Below the pieces are notes generated by a model. The model was given only the letters and a program-made list of their open reading frames with translations. It ran no database searches and was not told the origin of the DNA. A stretch of DNA of 35,157 nucleotides from Lachnospiraceae bacterium. Its GTDB lineage: Bacteria; Bacillota; Clostridia; Lachnospirales; Lachnospiraceae. This document shows positions 1 to 7,302 of the stretch, piece after piece; position 1 is the first letter of the stretch; the number at the start of each line of letters is the position of its first letter. The translations under genes and the position numbers were made by a program. The stretch lies in the NCBI GenBank assembly GCA_024681595.1, contig JAILAN010000035.1, positions 1 through 35,157 of the forward strand. The letters are read 5' to 3'.

Positions 1-297
1 GCCTGGGAAGAAGTAATGAAATTGAACGGCAACTATGACCTGGCTTATATAGGCATAGGAAGATCGCTGCTCCGTCAGGAGAGATATAAAGAGGCGCTTC
101 GCTATTTTGAAGTCAAATATGATGATGAGAACTACTCTAAAGCCTTCAAGCAGTACCGTAAGGAATGGGTAGAGGAACATATAGTTATTATCGTGGTTGT
201 TCTGCTGGCACTGTTCCTCATTCCTATAGGAATAGGCAAATACAAGGACATCAAGCATGAGATCGAGATAGCAGACATAGATTGGGAGAAAGCATGA
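1..297 (+). CDS. C-terminal part of a TPR-containing membrane protein (truncated by window edge)
   Basis: The reading frame is open from base 1 and ends at TGA 295-297, so the N-terminus lies outside the window; the ATG at 16 is internal. The visible 98 residues begin with a helix-turn-helix pair (YIGIGRSLLRQERYKEAL) that fits one tetratricopeptide repeat. A strongly hydrophobic helix (IVIIVVVLLALFLIPIGIG) and a short charged tail follow, so the protein is probably membrane-anchored near its C-terminus. Its stop overlaps the start of the Yip1-like gene (ATGA), which indicates translational coupling. TPR proteins generally hold partner proteins together, so a scaffold role for the importer encoded downstream is inferred, not shown. 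The full length and any N-terminal domain cannot be judged. Confidence 0.6.
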   Translation, partial: AWEEVMKLNGNYDLAYIGIGRSLLRQERYKEALRYFEVKYDDENYSKAFKQYRKEWVEEHIVIIVVVLLALFLIPIGIGKYKDIKHEIEIADIDWEKA

Positions 298-950
298 TCA
301 CAGCATTGACCAGAAAAGAAACTTGGAACAGATATTTTGATTCACTTAAGTTTGCGCTGTATATTATGACGCATCCTTTGGATGGATTCTGGGATCTGAC
401 ACATGAAAAAAGAGGGACCTATGCAGCCGCCAACACCATTTTGATCCTTACGATCATGGCCAGGCTCATGAGGCTTCGTTTTACGAGTTTCATTTTCGTA
501 CAGGTATATTGGGAAGAAGTCAATATCTTCCTTTATATAGCCAGTATCTTATTCCCACTGGCATTGTGGGTTATCGGCAACTGGGCGTTAACAACCCTCT
601 TTGACGGCAAGGGCAGGCTCGGACAGGTATATATGGCTACGTGTTATGGACTCACTCCGTATCCGTTGATCCAGATACCGCTGATGATCTTCAGTAACTT
701 TGTTACCGTCGAAGAAGGTCAGTTCTACATGGTGTTGAGTGTTATTTCACTTATATACTGTGCACTGTGGATCGTTGCGGGAATGGGACAGATACATGAG
801 TTTTCAGCAGGCAAGAACCTGCTCTTTACGGTGGCTTCGCTCTTTGCGATGCTGGTTATGATCTTCATACTGATGATATTCTTCAGTATGGTTTCACAGG
901 GAGTATTCTATTTCATTTCTCTGGTGAGGGAATTCCTTTTCAGGCTGTAG
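294..950 (+). CDS. Yip1-family (YIP1/DUF1282-like) polytopic membrane protein
   Basis: This is a 218-residue integral membrane protein. I place the start at ATG 294, because GGGAG at 284-288 sits 5 bases upstream and the start overlaps the previous stop as ATGA; an in-frame TTG at 282 lies inside this ribosome binding site. Hydrophobic segments fall near residues 43-60, 77-98, 113-136, 144-164 and 175-205, giving about five membrane spans. A proline-rich stretch in the third (TPYPLIQIPL) fits the Yip1 fold. The soluble N-terminus contains MTHPLDGFWDLTHEKRG, a pattern common in bacterial Yip1-like proteins before the first span. Yip1 proteins act in eukaryotic vesicle trafficking, but the bacterial role is unknown. 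Position between a TPR protein and DUF5696 suggests an accessory role in the adjacent sugar importer. Family call is by pattern only. Confidence 0.65.
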   Translation: MITALTRKETWNRYFDSLKFALYIMTHPLDGFWDLTHEKRGTYAAANTILILTIMARLMRLRFTSFIFVQVYWEEVNIFLYIASILFPLALWVIGNWALTTLFDGKGRLGQVYMATCYGLTPYPLIQIPLMIFSNFVTVEEGQFYMVLSVISLIYCALWIVAGMGQIHEFSAGKNLLFTVASLFAMLVMIFILMIFFSMVSQGVFYFISLVREFLFRL

Positions 951-992
951 AGCTTTCGGGCTTTCATATAGTTTTGTTATTTTGGAGCGGAC

Positions 993-3587
993 ATGAAAAA
1001 AGAAAAGCATGTAAATATTGAAAAGCAGACGGAACGCAACAACAGGATAAAGGACTTTTTAAAAAGCCTTATCTTTCCTGTTATCTTAACGGCGATCATA
1101 CTTGTTGGTGTTTTTGTTGTCATCAATTATCAGGCTAAACCCGAAGAAGAGGAGATCGTAGAGATCCACGCTTATGCAGGAGATGACAAGCCCATCGTCA
1201 TGGAAAACGAAGCGCTCAAATTCATCATGGATCCGTCAAGCACACAGTTTACGGTCGAGGTAAAGGATTCGCATAAGATATGGTACTCGAATCCGGAAGG
1301 TGCCGAGAATGACGCTGCAGCGCTTCCCGAGGAGAAGAACAAGCTCCAGTCGCCTCTGCTTATTTCCTATGCCGTAGAGACAGGACTTGAAACATCATTC
1401 AATGCTTATGCTCAGAGTATTCTTAACGGGATCTACGAGATCGAAGAAGGTGACGGTTATATACGTGTCAATTATTCTCTCGGTAACGTTGAAAAGGAAT
1501 TTGTCATTCCTCCCGTGCTGACAGTCGATAATTACAAGAAGTGGACCGAGAACATGTCCACCGCCGATTCCGATACCGTATCGCAGTACTACAAAAAATA
1601 CGATATCAATAAACTGGGCAAGAAGGATAACAAAGAGGAACTTCTGGCCAACTATCCCGCACTGGAGAACCAGGTACTGTATGTTCTTCGTTCCAATACC
1701 AAGGAGAACATGCGTAAAAAGCTCCAGGGAATCTTTGAGGAGATGGGATACACTTACGAAGATTACACGGCCGACAAGGAGTATGATCTGTCAGAGCGTT
1801 CATCTGACAAACCGATATTCAATGCCAGCATAATATACAGACTTGACGGAGATGATCTGGTTGTTGAGGTTCCTTTTGACTCGCTTGAATACAAAAAGGA
1901 TTATCCAATTTATACACTGACACCTCTTCCGTACTTTGGCGCAGGGGGCAAGTCCGACGAGGGATATCTGTTCGTTCCCGAGGGCGGCGGAAGCCTTATT
2001 AACTTCAATAACGGCAAGACCTCTCAGTCTACGTACTATGCCAATGTTTACGGCTGGGATATGTGTCTGTCACGTGATGCTGTAGTACATAATACCAGAG
2101 CGTATTACGGGGTTTACGGCGTTGCCAACGGTGATGATTCCTTCATATGTATCCTTGAGGATGGCAGGACCTATGCATCCATACAGGCCGACATAGCAGG
2201 CAAGAATCATTCGTATAACTTCGTTAATGCAATTTATTCAATATCTCAAAGAGAACAGTATGATGTCGGAGATATAGCCAATTCAGATATTTACAAATAC
2301 GTAGACAAACTTCCCCAGGAGTCGATCGTTCAAAGGTACAGCTTCATATCATCCGGCGACTATGTGGATATGGCCAAGGACTATGGCGATTATCTCAAGA
2401 ACAAGTACGGTGATTATCTGAAGCTTAATACCGACTCCAATGCCCCGGTCAACATCGAAGTTGTCGGTGCTGTCGACAAGATCAAGCAGATAGTCGGAGT
2501 TCCTGTTTCAAGACCATTAAGACTCACCACATTTAAGGATGCCTCATCCATGATCAGCACTCTTTATGAAGAGGGGCTTAAGAACATGTCCGTTAAAATG
2601 CTCGGATGGTGTAACGGAGGAGTTAAACAGCAGATTTTAAAGAGTATTAAGATCAACTCCACGCTTGGATCCAAAAAGGATCTTAGGAATCTGTGCGAAA
2701 CAGCCAACTCACTGGGGATCAATCTGTATCTTAACGGCATAACCCAGTATGCGCTGGACTCAAACCTGCTGGACGGATTCTTCTCATATACTGATGCAGC
2801 CAAGCTCATCAGTAAGGAGAGAGCCCAGCTTATGGAATATTCACGCACGACCTATTCCGAAAGAGATGACCTCGATCCTTATTACCTGCTTCACACAGAG
2901 GTTGCCGCCAATATGTCTGACAGTCTCGTGAAGTATGCACAGGGCCTTAATGTAGGCGCCGCATTCGAAAATGACGGCCGGGATGTATCGTCTGATTTCT
3001 ACAAGAAAAAGCCCTATTCAAGGGAAGCTGTTTCAAAGCTTCATGAGAACAGGTTCAAGGGTCTTGATTCCACCAAGGTTATGATCAATATGGGTAATGA
3101 CTATGCCATACCCTATGTTGATTTCGTTACCAATATGGATCTAAGGGGCAGCGAGTATACGATCCTTGACGAGTGTGTTCCGTTCTATCAGCTGGCTATT
3201 CACGGTTACATAGATTATACGGGACGTCCGCTCAATATCTGCGGTAATGCCGAAGATGCCCTTTTATACAGCGCCGAATACGGTGCCGGGCTTTCCTTCT
3301 CCATCATGAAGGAGAGTGCATTTGCGCTACAGAAGACGCTTTACACCGAATACTACGGTTCAAACTTTGACTCATGCCATCAGTACATTGTTGATACATA
3401 CAACAGATATAATTCCGAACTCGGACATACATTCTGTCAGGAGATGACAGGACATGAGAACCTAACAGAAACCGTTTCATGCACCGAATATGAGGATGGT
3501 ACAAAGGTTTATGTTAATTACGGTTACGAGGAATACACGGACGGTTCCGTTGCGGTTCCGGCCAGAGACTATAAAGTAGTCAGATAG
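993..3587 (+). CDS. DUF5696-type membrane-anchored extracellular protein
   Basis: This 864-residue protein starts at ATG 993, with GGAG at 984-987. A basic N-terminus is followed by one hydrophobic helix at residues 25-45, so it is probably a signal anchor with the remaining roughly 815 residues outside the cell. The middle contains YLFVPEGGGSLINFNNGK (325-342), a pattern I associate with DUF5696 proteins. The segment 485-790 alternates strand- and helix-like stretches (LRLTTF, NMSVKMLGW, LGINLYL, KVMINMGNDY, VPFYQLAIHGYIDYTG), which resembles a TIM barrel of the glycoside hydrolase kind. A glycan-binding or glycan-cleaving surface role is inferred from this and from the two CUT1 permeases 20 bases downstream. 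No enzyme activity is established for the family. Length and position match DUF5696 genes seen next to sugar ABC importers in Clostridia. Confidence 0.75.
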   Translation: MKKEKHVNIEKQTERNNRIKDFLKSLIFPVILTAIILVGVFVVINYQAKPEEEEIVEIHAYAGDDKPIVMENEALKFIMDPSSTQFTVEVKDSHKIWYSNPEGAENDAAALPEEKNKLQSPLLISYAVETGLETSFNAYAQSILNGIYEIEEGDGYIRVNYSLGNVEKEFVIPPVLTVDNYKKWTENMSTADSDTVSQYYKKYDINKLGKKDNKEELLANYPALENQVLYVLRSNTKENMRKKLQGIFEEMGYTYEDYTADKEYDLSERSSDKPIFNASIIYRLDGDDLVVEVPFDSLEYKKDYPIYTLTPLPYFGAGGKSDEGYLFVPEGGGSLINFNNGKTSQSTYYANVYGWDMCLSRDAVVHNTRAYYGVYGVANGDDSFICILEDGRTYASIQADIAGKNHSYNFVNAIYSISQREQYDVGDIANSDIYKYVDKLPQESIVQRYSFISSGDYVDMAKDYGDYLKNKYGDYLKLNTDSNAPVNIEVVGAVDKIKQIVGVPVSRPLRLTTFKDASSMISTLYEEGLKNMSVKMLGWCNGGVKQQILKSIKINSTLGSKKDLRNLCETANSLGINLYLNGITQYALDSNLLDGFFSYTDAAKLISKERAQLMEYSRTTYSERDDLDPYYLLHTEVAANMSDSLVKYAQGLNVGAAFENDGRDVSSDFYKKKPYSREAVSKLHENRFKGLDSTKVMINMGNDYAIPYVDFVTNMDLRGSEYTILDECVPFYQLAIHGYIDYTGRPLNICGNAEDALLYSAEYGAGLSFSIMKESAFALQKTLYTEYYGSNFDSCHQYIVDTYNRYNSELGHTFCQEMTGHENLTETVSCTEYEDGTKVYVNYGYEEYTDGSVAVPARDYKVVR

Positions 3588-3607
3588 AGCAATCTTCACG
3601 GAGGAAA

Positions 3608-4519
3608 ATGATGAAGAAGAAAAAGAATAAACTTGCAGGTCTGCAAAAGAGAAAGGCCATAGCGGGATATCTGTTCATATCACCGTTCCTGATAGGCTTC
3701 CTGGTATTTATGGTCAAGCCGTTCTTTCAGTCGGCATATATGAGCTTTAATACCGTTGAGCTTGGTTCGGCAAACTTTTCCCAGACATGGGTAGGGATTA
3801 ATAACTACAAGCAGGCGTTTTTGGTAGATCCTGAGTTTAACAGACTTCTCGTTGAAGAAATATCGAGAATGATCATATATTCACTGGCTATCATAGTGTT
3901 CAGCTTCTTTGTTTCTCTGATCCTTAATCAGACATTTAAGGGCAGGGCACTGGTTCGTGCGGTGTTCTTCCTCCCTGTTATCCTTTCATCAGGAGTTATC
4001 CTGGGACTTGAGACAGATAACCAGCTCATGGCTACTCTGGCGCAGCAGATAGAGGTTACAACAACGGGTGTGAGCATCACCGACGGACTGGAGACCATCC
4101 TTACCACCGCAGGGGTAGGAACGAGAGCGCTGGAAACGCTGTTTGAGATCATAGATAACATATATGATGTTGCAATAGCATCGGGCATACAGATCATCAT
4201 ATTCCTTTCGGGACTTCAGACCATTTCATCGAGCATGTATGAAGCAGCTGACATAGAGGGCTGCACCAAGTGGGAGAGCCTGTGGAAGATCACTTTCCCG
4301 ATGATCAGTTCACTTTTCCTTGTTAACTGGATTTATACGGTTATAGATTTCTGCATGCGTTCGGATAATGAAGTAATCAAGAAGATACAGACAGTCATGA
4401 TCGATCAGCTGAACTACGGTACGGCATCAGCCATGTCTTGGGTGTATTTCCTTATAATACTTGCCTTTGTAGGAATAACCTCAGGCTTGATCTCTAGGGG
4501 GGTTTACTACTATGAATGA
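3608..4519 (+). CDS. CUT1 sugar ABC transporter permease (UgpA/LplB type)
   Basis: This is a 303-residue inner-membrane permease of the binding-protein-dependent carbohydrate import family. Multiple hydrophobic helices start with IAGYLFISPFLIGFLVFMV near residue 18. The cytoplasmic EAA loop, which contacts the ATPase, is clear at residues 212-231 (EAADIEGCTKWESLWKITFP). An unusually long hydrophilic stretch at about 134-186 separates two membrane helices and may contact the binding protein, as the P2 loop of MalF does. Two adjacent ATG codons exist: GGAGG at 3600-3604 is 3 bases from ATG 3608 and 6 bases from ATG 3611, so 3611 is equally possible. The 3' end overlaps the next permease by 8 bases. 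The substrate cannot be read from sequence; oligosaccharide uptake is the usual role. No ATPase gene is adjacent. Confidence 0.88.
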   Translation: MMKKKKNKLAGLQKRKAIAGYLFISPFLIGFLVFMVKPFFQSAYMSFNTVELGSANFSQTWVGINNYKQAFLVDPEFNRLLVEEISRMIIYSLAIIVFSFFVSLILNQTFKGRALVRAVFFLPVILSSGVILGLETDNQLMATLAQQIEVTTTGVSITDGLETILTTAGVGTRALETLFEIIDNIYDVAIASGIQIIIFLSGLQTISSSMYEAADIEGCTKWESLWKITFPMISSLFLVNWIYTVIDFCMRSDNEVIKKIQTVMIDQLNYGTASAMSWVYFLIILAFVGITSGLISRGVYYYE

Positions 4520-5519
4520 TAAGACCAAGGCTAAAAAGAACCGGAGCGAGTTCTGGGAGAGAAACCGCAAATCGGGCGGATACCTTCTCAAGAAAAAGAT
4601 CATGGGAGTATGCATCAGCATAGCCAGATTTATCCTGCTGTTCGGTCTGTGCTTCCTGATCCTCCAGCCGATACTTAATAAGATCTCGGTCAGCTTCATG
4701 ACGGAGCAGGACCTTTATAATCCCATAGTCATATCGATACCCGAGCACTTCACTACGGATAACTACAAGCTCGCGGCAGAGCTTATGACTTACGGAAAAT
4801 CGCTTAAGAATTCGCTGGTGATCTCACTGACCATCGCCGTACTTCAGATATTTGTCTGTACTCTGGTCGGATACGGATTTGCGAGATTTGAGTTCCCTTT
4901 TAAGAAATTCTGGTTTGCGTGCGTTATCCTCGTGATACTTATTCCGCCTCAGACGATATCGAGCTCGTTGCATCTGCATTTCAAGTTCTTTGATATATTG
5001 GGACTGTTTAAGCTGATAAGGGGAGAAACCGTTAACCTTAGAGGCTCGATACTGCCGTATTATCTCATGAGTGCCGGATGTATGGGACTTAAGAACGGCC
5101 TGTATATCTTTATGATCAGGCAGTTCTTCAGAAATATTCCCGGGGACCTTGAGGAGGCAGCATATGTTGACGGATGCGGTACTTTAAAGACATTCTTTAG
5201 GATCATGCTTCCCGAAGCCAAGCCGATCATCACATCGTGCTTCCTGTTCTCGTTTGTATGGCAGTGGACAGACGGATTCTATTCCAAGATGTTCCTCGGC
5301 GGCAAACCGCTGGTCAGCACATCTTTGGCCCGTATAGTAGATTCGCTGGGAGCTTATATTCAGAGAATAACAGGAGTTAAGACCACTATTTCAATTGCTT
5401 ATTCAAACTGTATCCTGGCTACGGGTACACTGATGATCATCATGCCGCTTATCATCCTGTATCTGTTCGCTCAGAGACAGTTCGTTGAGAGCATCAGTTC
5501 TACAGGTATAAAGATGTAG
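4512..5519 (+). CDS. CUT1 sugar ABC transporter permease (UgpE/AraQ type)
   Basis: This 335-residue protein is the partner permease of the heterodimeric importer channel. It has a charged N-terminal tail of about 28 residues, then a first membrane helix near 32-55 and the usual periplasmic segment with a TDNYK pattern at 82-86. The EAA loop is at residues 215-234 (EEAAYVDGCGTLKTFFRIML), with the conserved glycine (GCGT). The start at ATG 4512 lies inside the end of the upstream permease gene, with a G-rich ribosome binding site just upstream (around 4496-4502), so the two permeases are translationally coupled. In this family the C-terminal helices pair with the MalF-like partner, and a shared MsmK/MalK-type ATPase supplies energy; none is encoded in this cluster. 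The binding-protein gene follows after a separate promoter. Confidence 0.9.
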   Translation: MNDKTKAKKNRSEFWERNRKSGGYLLKKKIMGVCISIARFILLFGLCFLILQPILNKISVSFMTEQDLYNPIVISIPEHFTTDNYKLAAELMTYGKSLKNSLVISLTIAVLQIFVCTLVGYGFARFEFPFKKFWFACVILVILIPPQTISSSLHLHFKFFDILGLFKLIRGETVNLRGSILPYYLMSAGCMGLKNGLYIFMIRQFFRNIPGDLEEAAYVDGCGTLKTFFRIMLPEAKPIITSCFLFSFVWQWTDGFYSKMFLGGKPLVSTSLARIVDSLGAYIQRITGVKTTISIAYSNCILATGTLMIIMPLIILYLFAQRQFVESISSTGIKM

Positions 5520-5524
5520 GTGAT

Positions 5525-5552
5525 TTGTATAAATCCGAATTTATGATATAAT
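5525..5552 (+). promoter_or_regulatory. Extended -10 promoter for the binding-protein gene
   Basis: A perfect TATAAT lies at 5547-5552, preceded by TGA (5544-5546), which makes an extended -10 element. A weak -35 (TTGTAT, 5525-5530) is 16 bases upstream. It leaves a leader of about 95 bases with short CCCG/CGGG inverted repeats (5570-5591) before AAGGAGG and the start at 5655. This would let the solute-binding protein be made in excess over the permeases upstream. Confidence 0.55.
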
Positions 5553-5654
5553 TATGTCTGTATTGGTCATCCCGGCCCGGAATAATCGGGAGACCCGTAT
5601 ATAGATTGGTGGATCAATAGTGATACATCAACATCTTTTAAGGAGGAAAAACTT

Positions 5655-7139
5655 ATGAAAAAGCCTATGGCAAAGAAAGCTTTAGCAGCAGCAACAGCAG
5701 CAGCTATGGCTATGAGCGCCGTTGCCTGTGGTGCAGCTAACCAGCCTGCAGCTCCTGCAGAACCCGCTGCAGACAACACAGCAACAGAGACTACGGATAC
5801 CGCTTCTACAGAGACCGAAGCAGAACCCGAAGCAGAGGAGGAAGAGGTAAGTCCTTACACAGTACTTACAGATGCTGACGGTAACGTTTACGATCTTGGC
5901 GGTATGGAGATCGTTATCCGTGACTGGTGGTCACCCGAGGAGCCCGCAGAGCCTGCTAACGAGTATGAAGAAGCTCGTCAGGAGTGGAGAGATTGGGCAC
6001 AGGAGACCTACAACTTCAAGATTAAGCAGGTTGCTATTTCCGATTGGGGTAGCGCACCTCAGGATTTCGTTGACTACTGCACAACAGGTGGCGACGATGT
6101 TAACTACGTATTCACACTTCGTGATGACCCCGCTGTAACATCAGCTATGGCTAACGGACTCATGTATGACCTTGCTACTCTGGATTGCCTTGATTTCTCT
6201 CAGGATAAGTTCCAGAACAACAGGCTGCATGAGCAGTACTCTAAGGGTGATTCTATTTATTGTATGTATGCAGGACTTTCTGAGGCACGTACAGGTGTTT
6301 ACTTCAACAAGAGAGTTCTTACAGATGCAGGTATCGATCCTGAGTCACTTTATGACATGCAGGCTGACGGTACATGGACATGGGATAAGTTTGATGAACT
6401 CATGGGACAGTGCCAGAGAGATACAGATAACGACGGTGTAGATGATGTATTTGGTCTGACCGTTAACGAAGGTAACATGACAACAGCTGCTATATTCTCT
6501 AACGGTGGTTCTTATGTTGGTAAGGATTCTAACGGTTACTTCTATAACCTCGAGGCTCCTGAGACAACAGAAGCCCTTGAGTGGACTGTTGATATGTTCA
6601 CAAAGTATGACCAGCATGATCCCGAGGGAGCAGAGTGGGATTACTACAAGGAAGAGTTCATCAACGGATCAGTTGCATTCATGGTTGATGATGAGTACTG
6701 CGGAACACCCGGTAACTTCCTTCAGGATATGCAGGATGAAGTTGGATTCGTAATGTTCCCTAAGGGACCTCACGGCAGCGACTACATCAATGTATGGTCT
6801 AACAACCCGGCTTGTATCCCTGGTTGCTACGATGCTGACAGAGCTTGGAAGATCGCATTCGCTTGGAACCTCTACACTGACGATCCCGTTGGTTACGAGA
6901 ACTACAACGGATTCCTTTCAACAGCACGTGAAGGTATCTTTGATTCAAGAGCAGTTGATGAGACAATCACAATGATGTCAGAGCCCGAGCACGGTACTAT
7001 CGCATTCCATGGTCTTATTCCTAACCTCAACTTAGGACCTGACTTCGTATGGGGTATCGGACCTAACTCTGTAGTATCAGAGGCACAGGAAGCTATCAGA
7101 GATACTTGGAAGTCTTATATCGACGAAGCTAATAAGTAA
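5655..7139 (+). CDS. CUT1 extracellular solute-binding lipoprotein
   Basis: This 494-residue protein is a family 1 extracellular sugar-binding protein. The signal peptide ends at a lipobox with Cys25 (SAVAC), followed by a low-complexity linker rich in Ala, Thr and Glu to about residue 65. The binding fold starts near VLTDADGNVYDLGG. Trp, Tyr and Asp residues are abundant (for example VIRDWWSPEEP, residues 86-96), as expected for carbohydrate stacking. A strong ribosome binding site (AAGGAGG, 5640-5646) precedes the ATG. Codon choice (GCT, GTT, AAC) is more biased than in the neighbouring permease genes, consistent with high expression. It has its own promoter upstream and terminator at 7171-7204. 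The binding protein would deliver its sugar to the two permeases just upstream. Substrate is unknown. Confidence 0.9.
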   Translation: MKKPMAKKALAAATAAAMAMSAVACGAANQPAAPAEPAADNTATETTDTASTETEAEPEAEEEEVSPYTVLTDADGNVYDLGGMEIVIRDWWSPEEPAEPANEYEEARQEWRDWAQETYNFKIKQVAISDWGSAPQDFVDYCTTGGDDVNYVFTLRDDPAVTSAMANGLMYDLATLDCLDFSQDKFQNNRLHEQYSKGDSIYCMYAGLSEARTGVYFNKRVLTDAGIDPESLYDMQADGTWTWDKFDELMGQCQRDTDNDGVDDVFGLTVNEGNMTTAAIFSNGGSYVGKDSNGYFYNLEAPETTEALEWTVDMFTKYDQHDPEGAEWDYYKEEFINGSVAFMVDDEYCGTPGNFLQDMQDEVGFVMFPKGPHGSDYINVWSNNPACIPGCYDADRAWKIAFAWNLYTDDPVGYENYNGFLSTAREGIFDSRAVDETITMMSEPEHGTIAFHGLIPNLNLGPDFVWGIGPNSVVSEAQEAIRDTWKSYIDEANK

Positions 7140-7170
7140 TCCTGTCTGACAGGCTTTACTGGAGTTTATT

Positions 7171-7204
7171 AAGGGTGGTGTTTTCCGGGCACCACCCTTT
7201 TTTT
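7171..7204 (+). terminator. Rho-independent terminator of the CUT1 importer operon
   Basis: AAGGGTGGTG (7171-7180) pairs perfectly with CACCACCCTT (7190-7199) over 10 base pairs around a 9-base loop, and is followed by a run of T through 7204. It lies 31 bases after the binding-protein stop. Confidence 0.93.
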
Positions 7205-7257
7205 ATCTTTTTTGCCGTATCGGTGAATTACGGAATATTTATTTCCGAAAATAATTG

Positions 7258-7266
7258 TGTTAAAAT
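7258..7266 (+). promoter_or_regulatory. Candidate extended -10 element for the HD-GYP gene
   Basis: TGT followed by TAAAAT (7261-7266) fits an extended -10 element 36 bases before ATG 7303. No convincing -35 is seen at the right distance (TTTATT at 7238-7243). The site lies downstream of the operon terminator, where a new promoter is required. Confidence 0.35.
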
Positions 7267-7302
7267 TATCTTCTAACAAATTTCAGGAAACTATACTTAA
7301 CA

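Noticed and set aside
282-293. TTG start for the Yip1-like gene
   Set aside because: ATG 294 has GGGAG at the right distance and overlaps the previous stop as ATGA; the TTG lies in the ribosome binding site.
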